From: Brevundimonas sp. UBA986 | GTDB lineage: Bacteria > Pseudomonadota > Alphaproteobacteria > Caulobacterales > Caulobacteraceae | Length of the DNA: 6,660 nucleotides | Assembly: GCA_002292165.1 (NCBI GenBank) | Contig: DBBK01000134.1 | Span: 1 to 6,660, forward strand | Reading direction: 5' to 3' | In this document: in pieces, positions 6,338 through 6,660 of the stretch | Position numbering within the stretch: position 1 is the first letter of the stretch | How the letters are laid out: every line of letters starts with the position of its first letter | The notes under the pieces: generated by a model | Databases searched by the model: none | What the model was told of the DNA's origin: nothing | Seen by the model: the letters and a program-made list of their open reading frames with translations, nothing else | Made by a program: the position numbers and the translations under genes

Positions 6338-6660
6338 TCAGGCCGCTCCGTAGGTGGCGCGGAGCTGGATCTTGTTGATCTTGCCGGTCGCCGCCAGAGG
6401 CATGGCCGGCACCCGCACGATCCGGTCGGGGATCCACCAGTCGGCGACGCGGCCCTTGAGACTGGCCTTCAGCTCGGCGTCCTCGATCTCCTGACCCTGA
6501 CGCGGCTCGATGACCATCAGGGGCCGCTCGCCCCATTTCGGATCGGCCCGCCCGATGACGGCGACGAGGCCGACGGACGGCAGGGCCCCGACGATCTCCT
6601 CGATCTCTACGGGATTGATCCACTCCCCGCCCGACTTGATCAGGTCCTTGGACCGGCCCG
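6338..6660 (-). CDS. Acyl-CoA ligase (AMP-binding, ANL superfamily), C-terminal part only
   Basis: The last 106 residues of an acyl-CoA synthetase; the N-terminal AMP-binding domain lies beyond the window. These enzymes activate a carboxylic acid with ATP to an acyl-adenylate and then to a CoA thioester. The fragment opens with the hinge/A8 motif GRSKDLIKSGGEWINPVEIE, which marks the mobile C-terminal domain and resembles medium/long-chain fatty acyl-CoA ligases. It closes with the A10 motif PLAATGKINKIQLR, whose Lys (codon at 6382-6380) is the usual adenylation-step catalytic lysine. The stop is 1 nt before the longer TetR start. As the first visible gene of the operon it suggests that the acid released by the esterase is activated for degradation. 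Chain length or aromatic specificity cannot be judged from this part. Confidence 0.93.
   Translation of the reverse strand, partial: GRSKDLIKSGGEWINPVEIEEIVGALPSVGLVAVIGRADPKWGERPLMVIEPRQGQEIEDAELKASLKGRVADWWIPDRIVRVPAMPLAATGKINKIQLRATYGAA

Noticed and set aside
5353..6378. 341-codon + strand open frame opposite the TetR gene
   Set aside because: Antisense shadow of a clear TetR-family gene; no motif of its own.

Overview
This looks like a chromosomal segment from a high-GC alphaproteobacterium, most likely a caulobacterial relative such as Brevundimonas. That is inferred from the strong preference for G/C in third codon positions, a Caulobacter-style promoter (TTGCGC then GCTAGAT) ahead of the tRNA, and gene families common in that group. 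No taxonomic search was possible. I see no mobile element, CRISPR array or phage gene.

Layout. Positions 1-2200 (+) hold the 3' part of a secreted subtilisin-like (S8) serine protease. It has a proline-rich linker, a complete Asp/His/Ser catalytic domain and a beta-rich C-terminal half ending in Phe, which suggests an outer-membrane or autotransporter-type anchor. A 16-bp hairpin follows 9 nt after its stop. Next come a tRNA-Arg(ACG) gene (2334-2410, +) with its own promoter, and a strong hairpin at 2428-2463 that can terminate transcription from both directions.

The rest of the window is a compact minus-strand operon, read from 6660 down to 2491: the C-terminal end of an acyl-CoA ligase (ANL superfamily), a TetR-family regulator, a spinster-like MFS transporter and an exported type-B carboxylesterase. 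The junctions are tight: 1 nt (or 73 nt with the alternative start), 61 nt, and a 1-nt stop/start overlap. Each internal start has a purine-rich ribosome binding site.

How the genes may work together (inference): the exported esterase cleaves an ester, the MFS carrier moves the ester or its products across the inner membrane, the ligase converts the freed carboxylic acid to a CoA thioester, and the TetR protein controls the set in response to substrate or CoA product. The substrate cannot be read from the sequence. Nothing here is clearly a new type of system. The operon and the polyproline-linked surface protease deserve the closest look.
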